This document shows, piece after piece, positions 57,767-64,000 of a stretch of DNA of 64,000 nt. Source of the DNA: Salvia splendens (Eukaryota; Streptophyta; Magnoliopsida; Lamiales; Lamiaceae). How positions within the stretch are numbered: position 1 is the first letter of the stretch; each line of letters starts with the position of its first letter. The stretch covers positions 50,424 to 114,423 of the forward strand of contig NW_024599428.1 in NCBI RefSeq assembly GCF_004379255.2, in the 5' to 3' direction. The notes below the pieces were generated by a model, which worked only from the letters and a program-made list of their open reading frames with translations, did no database searches and had not been told where the DNA came from. A program made the translations under genes and the position numbers.

Positions 57767-59727
57767 TTTGATTTTTGAGAGAGGAGTGATGAGAGAAGAA
57801 GAAGAATAATGGAAGTGAAGAGTGGGGAGGAAATGGTATTTGTATATGAAGTATGTGAGCCATGAGTATAGGTGGTTTGTAGGAGAAAGGTTCGCTCTCC
57901 TAAAAGGTGGAGATGGTTGGCTGGGAAGGAACACGCAGGTGTGGTCTAAGAATTGGTATAACTTCTCCTTTCTTAAAATAGATTTACTTCAATTTACACT
58001 ACTTGTTTTTCTTCATATAGGTTGTAGGAGTTGTAGTAGTTATTTTGTGGTATTTCCTGAATTTTATTCTAGTAATTTAGTTGTTGAAGTATTGGATAAA
58101 CTTTAATTTCAATGCCAACCAATGACCGTTACCTCATTTGATTAAGAGCATCTAAAATGTTATGTTATCACTGTTCTAGAACCCTCATTTGTGAATATAC
58201 TGCTTTTCTTTAGGCTTGCATCAACCATAGTATCTATTTGTTTTTATATACGAGTACTAATTTCTCCCTAGTGTTCCTATAGACTACTCTTCAAAATTAC
58301 ATAACACTCAAATGCTAACTTGTTCCATTTATATAACTTCTACTATTTTTTTAAATGGATTTTAATTTTTCCATATTTATAAATTAACAATATTATAACA
58401 ATTTTTAGAGTTGTTATAATCAAACTAAATATAACACAGAATTAATAATATCAATATGGTTATATTAACACAAGTTTAGTTGACATAGTACTTCTTTGTT
58501 TTAAAAGTTTAAATATAGATATCAAAACAAAGGTATGAGTATGTCAACTAAATTTGTATTGATAGACTAATATAATCGTGTTGCATTTTTAACATATAGA
58601 ATTGACAAGTTAGCAAATTAAACTAGTTATTGATCATATCATATATCAATAATGACTGAATAATTTAGTTGCTCATAGATATATGTAAAGAAAAAAATAC
58701 TACTAATACTTACACCAAATAGACTTTTCTCTATTTATGAATTTTTTAAAACAAAATGTTTTTTTCACATTCTATAAGTACATTTTCAGAACATTTATTA
58801 TTTTTTATGAAAATAAAACCTTTTATTATAGTCAAGTTATTCTTTTATTTGTTTGACTTAACGATTATTATGATAAAACTTCTCTTAAATATGATGATAG
58901 CTTATTAAATGTATTAATAATGTGAAAATTTTACTGGTTTAAAAAATGGGTGTAGTTAAAAGGTTTGCGTGGTTTTATGAAAATTATATAAAAATATAGT
59001 TATACCTTGCAAAAATTAATAAATGAATATATTATTTGATTTAGGAAAATTATTATAAAAATTTCTTAGCAAATGAAAGCCTTAACTATCAAAGCTAGTG
59101 ATGTCGACGGTAGAAAACCGGTGGTTTGCAGCTCTTCAAAGGGAGGATTCATAACCAGCCCGTGTAGGGAGGAGGCGGTTCAATTCCGGTTCAAACCGTA
59201 AATATTTTTAATCCCGTTTCAATTAATTTCCCTTTAAAGAAGATATTTGAAAAGATTATGTGAAATTGAGATGTTAATTTATATAATTGGACTAGATAGC
59301 CGATAGTATTACTGACTGAACTCAAGTTTGAAGTTTAATTATTTATTTTATCAAGATGAACATAGTACACACTTAAATTCCATAATATTCGAGTTTCACA
59401 AATTAATTTCATGCTTGGAAGTGAATGATTTTGGTTCTTCACACTCCAATAAAAAAAATAAGTGTAATCAGATTTTCCAGTCGCAACAATGGCCAGAATT
59501 AACGTTGTGTTGTGGCTCAAATAATGCATGAGAGAAAGTTGAAAACACAAGTTTAAAAGGCTGATTATTGTCATTTCCATTTCATCAAGGAAAAGATTTG
59601 CAATCCTTTCAATGACTTATTGTTGTTGAGGGGTTTGCCCGCCTCCTATAATGATCCGACAAAATTATAGTAGTATGTATGTGCTAACAACTCTACAAAA
59701 ATCCTTTCAATATTTCCACGTCTTGTC
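57767..59727. other. Intergenic AT-rich DNA between the two FLA genes
   Basis: The right side of FLA copy A is its promoter. The rest is A/T-rich without genes. A short stretch at 59110-59210 carries GAACCG/CGGTTC motifs like the repeat at 51690-52030. Confidence 0.5.
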
Positions 59728-60870
59728 TCATATCGTTGATGCTAGCTGGAGAGTGGACAACGCCATTGTGCATACCACGGCCACGCCAATTTCTAGCGCC
59801 GCTGCTGCACCCTTGGCTGCAGGTGTGCTCGAACCCGGTTCATCTGATGCCGGAGTATCATCTGCCGATGCAGCAGGGGACGAGGCTGAGCCCGGGGCAT
59901 CAGATGGAGTGGTCGCCACGGTTGGGGCAGCTGCCTTGGTTGGTGCAGCCGCCTTAGTTGGAGCAGCCGCCTTGGTTGGCGCAGCCGCCTTAGTTGGAGC
60001 AGCCGCCTTGGTTGGGGCAGCAGCCTTTGTTGGGGCTGCTGCCTTAGTTGGAGGGGCAGCAGCCTTGGTTGGGGAGCTGGTGTTGGTGGGGCCGTGACCG
60101 TGGCATTGGCGGGTGGAGGAGTGGCTGTGGCTGTGGCATTGGCGGGTGGGGGAGTGGCGGTGGTGGCGTTGGCAGTGGCTAGTGCTGGGGGAGGGGGAGT
60201 GGTGTGGTGGTGGTGGCGTTGGCAGTGGCGGGTGCTGGGGGGGGAGGGGGAGTGGTGGTGGTGGCGTTGGCAGTGGCGGGTGCTGGGGGAGGGGGAGGGG
60301 GAGTGGCCGTGGCGGCAGTGGTGGCCGCGGGGGCTGAGGTTTTGACACCATCAATGCTTTGGGGAATGATGGGACTGCTGATTTGGAGAATTGATAAGTT
60401 GTAAGGCTCTGAGGTGACAGACTTGACAAGGGTGGAGCTTTGGGTGGAGCCGGGCATGGCAGAGCCGAATGTGATGCTAGCTGTGCTCGGGTGAGTCACG
60501 TTCAAGAAGCCTTGCTGGCCTAGAGCGAGGCCGGTGCTCTCTGGAAAAAGGTGGTGGGGAGGGGAGAGGTGGCCGTGAGCTGTTGGAGCTTGGTGACATC
60601 GTAGTAATCGAGGATGATGTGTACGCTGAGGATGTTCTTGATGACGTCGGGTGATCTGCTCGAAAGGGAGGCAATGTTGGCGTTGTCCACGACAAGGACG
60701 GTGATCGTGTTGCGGCTGTTGATGGCGCTCGCTAGGTTGGTCTGTGTGAGGTAGCTGTTGAAGTTGCTGAAATCCGGGTATTGGTTCAGGATTTGGGTGA
60801 TGTCAAACCCATTACTACTATGGATCAACAGAAGGAGAGACAAGATCAGAAATGAGGGAATAACACTCAT
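59728..60870 (-). pseudogene. Fasciclin-like arabinogalactan protein, copy B, frame broken
   Basis: From an ATG at 60870 the sequence encodes a signal peptide (FLILSLLLLIHSSNG) and a fasciclin domain (DITQILNQYPDFSNFNSYL, ILSVHIILDYYD). The frame then stops near 60537, but the domain continues in another frame (LALGQQGFLNVTH, FGSAMPGST, YNLSILQISSPIIPQSIDG). A further frame change in the Pro/Ala/Thr region leads to TKAAAP repeats and a GPI-type tail (VCTMALSTLQLASTI). It is a tandem paralogue of the gene at 56230-57766. Its first break falls at the matching place just after TTFF/TTLF. Real loss or sequence error cannot be told apart here. Confidence 0.75.
59930..60075 (-). repeat. 18-bp coding repeats in FLA copy B
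   Basis: About seven or eight units of 18 bp encode TKAAAP. The neighbouring 60100-60330 has longer GT/GC-rich repeats encoding Pro/Ala/Thr units. Confidence 0.85.
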
Positions 60871-61387
60871 TTTCAACTTGTTGTTTTGGTAGTGGGAGAT
60901 AGAGACAGATGATGATGATGATTGATGATGAGTGGAGGAGAGTATTTATATGTGCAGTTAGTGAGTAAGGTGTGTGAATTGAGCACAAGTGTAGGTTGTT
61001 TGTAGGAGGAGGGCTCTTTTCTCTTCATTTCAGGATCTAAGCTTTATAACCCATTCTTGAAATAGCTTGTAACATTCCAACTGTATCAATATTTGTACTT
61101 GACTCTATATAACTTTATACTAACAGTTTATAATATCTTCAAGTAAAAGTCTAAGATAAACATGTCATGTGAAATAAGACTTTGATATATCACATTTTGA
61201 TCGTGTATATAATCTTTTACCCTGTAATTCCACTTTTATTTGGAAAAAGAATACCAGAAAAGAAAGCATGAGTCGAAAAATCATGGAAAAAAAAAAAGTG
61301 GAAAGTGAGTAGTATGCTACACATTCCATTGGTATAGCGCACAATTCTTTTTTGTATGCGTGCATAATTCTTCGGTCTTGGCATATT
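60871..61387. other. FLA copy B promoter and CER3 3' flank
   Basis: A TATA-like AGTATTTATATG (+ strand 60943-60954) lies about 80 bp upstream of the FLA copy B ATG. The rest is the 3' side of the - strand CER3 gene. No gene is seen. Confidence 0.4.
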
Positions 61388-64000
61388 CTACAATGGCTTG
61401 AGCCGTGTATAAGTGCCGCCTCCCACACAATATCAATCTGATCGACGTTGATCGCCCCAACCTCGTGATGCTTCCATCCTTCAAGAAAATGTACAACTCC
61501 TCCTGCATGACAAGCATGCACCACACCTCTTCCCATTGTGTACTTGAGAAGAAAAGGAAAGTTTCTAGTGTTAGGACAGTAGTAAAAGTTTCAAGAATGA
61601 TCGTATTTTACGCGTTCTCAGGTGCATACCTCGCATGATCCGAGCCCCTCAACGTCATCTGGCAGCCTCATTGCTGCCAGCTTCCCATAAGTGCAGTCCC
61701 TTCTAAAAGGGATGATGGGAGGAACCACAAACTGGTGGAAATGTGTTCCTGATGGAGCCCAGTACTGCTCTCTAGGCGTCGTCCACTTTCCGATTATCCA
61801 TGTCTGGAAGATTCTTGAATTGTCAGTACAAGGTTGAAAATTGAGTAGAATTGAAGAGTTGAGATGGACATAGAATCACCTTACAGTGTTGTGCTGCCTG
61901 ATACTTAGTGACTTGAACTAAGTGTTTTTGGCAGTCTAGTGGTGCTTCTTTCTGAATCTTGTTGAATCTCTCTGCCGACAGCGTCAGCATCTGCGTTCAG
62001 ACATGTTTTTAAGTTTAAAGACGACGTGATTCTAGGATCAATAAATGAGCATATAGTAAGAAGCAAATGGCTCCATCAGCTGATCTATGTACAAAAATGT
62101 GACTGTGTACTTACCAAGACTTTAACCTTGCGACGAGCAAGATAGAGAGCGATGGCTCTCCCAAGTTTAGAAGTAGCACCGGTTAAGAAAACTTCGTCTA
62201 CATCATTAGGAATCTCATGTAGGATCACAGCAGCTGTGAGGGTGTTGCCATGAACCACTCTGACTCTGAGGTTGGGATGCTTGGTGGTAAAGAGCGTCCC
62301 TCCTCCATTAAGGCTCTCGTTCTATCAAAACAACAAATGTATCACCCTTGTGTCCACGATGTCAAGAGGCGAGGCCAGCGTTAGGACAAGGCTTACCTTA
62401 TTTAGTGCAGCAAGACTAATAACCTTAACTCCGAGCCTATCTGCTTTAAGGATAGCATCTTCTATCTGATTATTTATGCTTTTGTTGCAAAAGGTAAGAA
62501 ATACTGCCAAAAATAATTGAAAAAAAATTCAGAGGACTTTCCTTTATCTCTGCCAAATGCCAATATTGAAATATGTATATTAGGGGGACCAAAATGCACC
62601 TGAAAACCGAACCTAGGGACGATCCACGTCTCGTGCAATTTACCTCTGAGATAGTAAAGGCTGAACAAGAATGTTTTAGCCTTTGCCCACATAACAAGCA
62701 TCACCAAATAGGTAAAAGGCCACATTGGAAACAAGAAGGGCTTTATAGTGAAAGGCATTGAGCTGAATGATCGGAAAACGAATGGAGAGTGTAACGCTGA
62801 TATAACATCAACGACATGTGCAAGAAACACAAAATCTGCTACTCTGCTCTCTGCAAAGTTCCACTTTTTCTGAGTTCTAAAGAACTATTTTTGATAAAAG
62901 TGTTCGTTTACTTTTTTTTGTGATAAGAAAGAAACCTCACTTTTTCTTGAACTTATCTCTCGTTGGAGCTCCCATGATTGGGCGTTTGTAGTCTTCCATA
63001 AACTGTCGTAGAAGGGCATAAAGAGGCAGAAATTAGTCACCATGTCCGTGTGATGAAGGCTGTGGTATCTGCAGCAAAAGCATGAAAATGGTTTTTGATC
63101 AGATAAGCAGGACTATGAAGCTCACATATGCAAGAATTCAACAAAGAAACATGATGGACTTACGTAGGTGTACGGATGATATGCTTGAGAAGTGGGAAAT
63201 TATCAAACAAGTTACTGGGGAAAACTTCAACATTGCAATGAGCCAAACACTGAAGAAAATCGAAGGCCAAAAGATAACCATACATCAAGCTTATCGACCC
63301 GTATCCAATATAGATCGTTCCCAACGTCGGGATTCCTACAACTACACAAAGCAGCAGATGTTCCAAGAATGTAGCATGTCCAGCTGCAGACAAGCACAAA
63401 TCAGCCACATACATTTTCATTCTTGATCAATCGAAGTTAAAGGACACGAGCAACGTAGTTTCTCTCGTATGGTTCCTAACCTGTGAAAGGATGCAGAACT
63501 CTAGAGCTATGGTGGAGCCAATGATAATGTTGGAAGAAAGCAGGGGAATGTAACAACCTATGCAGCCAGTAATACAGTGGCTCTGAGATTCCTATGTGGA
63601 GAATTAGGCACCACAAAAAACCCCTCGAATCGAAGATGGGAAAATCGGATAAAGGCAAACTCAAGTACAGAAATGAAGCCGCAATAAATTGAAGTATCAA
63701 GAAATTGTCCCTGTTGCATGATCAAAATTCAAGATTTAAGCACAAGAAACCAATTTTTATCCTAATTTGATAGAATTGTATTATACCAATGCCATTCTGC
63801 ATCGATTTGCTTGAATTCCAAGCCCTTTTGATCGATTCTTCGATTTCGATTAAGGAAAGCATGCTAGAATAGCTCCCCCAAAGCTGAAACAAGGCCTCTA
63901 GCCCCAAATAAGATGAGAATATGCAAGCACCCAAGCTTCATTCTTGATCTCACCTCTATAGATGGCATAAAAGGGCATTTGCAACTAATGGAGCATACAA
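61388..64000 (-). pseudogene. CER3: CER3/WAX2 wax-synthesis protein, 5' end outside window, frame broken
   Basis: Exons on the - strand: 64000(open)-63787, 63710-63481, 63383-63164, 63068-62936, 62869-62600, 62503-62397, 62321-62115, 61990-61880, 61803-61630 and 61542-61388. They encode CER3 motifs in order: [99 protein letters not shown] and [18 protein letters not shown]3 works with CER1 in the endoplasmic reticulum to make very-long-chain alkanes for cuticular wax. Single-base frame breaks are seen in the rightmost exon (two or more), early in exon 62503-62397 and just before the expected stop at 61388-61390. All splice sites look normal, so errors in the assembly are a real alternative to a pseudogene. 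Confidence 0.8.

Overview
The window is nuclear DNA of a flowering plant. The genes have short GT-AG introns in AT-rich surroundings, and they belong to plant families: RBOH, 4CL, CER3/WAX2, fasciclin-like arabinogalactan proteins and ABCI17/STAR1. Plant LTR retrotransposons and Stowaway- and Tourist-like MITEs are also present. It is a eudicot; an asterid such as Lamiales is a guess and is not proven by the sequence. Layout: 1-20438 is almost entirely two ~11 kb copies of one Tat-lineage-like Ty3/gypsy retrotransposon in opposite orientation. Copy 1 is on the + strand and is cut by the window start. Copy 2 is on the - strand, complete, with a 5-bp target duplication. Only 402 bp of host DNA separate them, and those 402 bp are exons of an NADPH oxidase (RBOH) gene whose remaining exons follow at 20444-24505. 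Both copies sit inside RBOH coding exons, so the gene is broken. Each element carries Gag-protease and Pol in a single frame separated by one UAG in a viral-type readthrough context. Each also carries, on the opposite strand and downstream of Pol, a four-exon antisense gene that splices into an ~825-residue protein. A 4-coumarate:CoA ligase gene of five exons, apparently intact, lies at 27457-30430. At 32593-36821 an RBR (RING-IBR-RING) ubiquitin-ligase gene is broken by a 3.3 kb Ty1/copia element with a CAACC target duplication, and by frameshifts. A long gene-poor AT-rich stretch (36822-44798) holds two Stowaway-like MITEs. Then come a two-exon gene for a small conserved plant protein (79 aa), an ADA1-like SAGA subunit on the - strand, MITE-rich spacer, an ABCI17/STAR1-like ATP-binding protein, two tandem fasciclin-like arabinogalactan genes on the - strand, and most of a CER3/WAX2 wax-synthesis gene on the - strand running off the right edge. 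The intact genes (4CL, the 79-aa protein, ADA1, ABCI17) act in unrelated processes and form no visible pathway. The two FLA genes and CER3 each carry several 1-nt frame breaks, often at short homopolymers, which could be real decay or assembly error. The most interesting material is the retrotransposon pair: the readthrough motif, the spliced antisense gene, and the near-palindrome with facing LTR promoters across RBOH exons.
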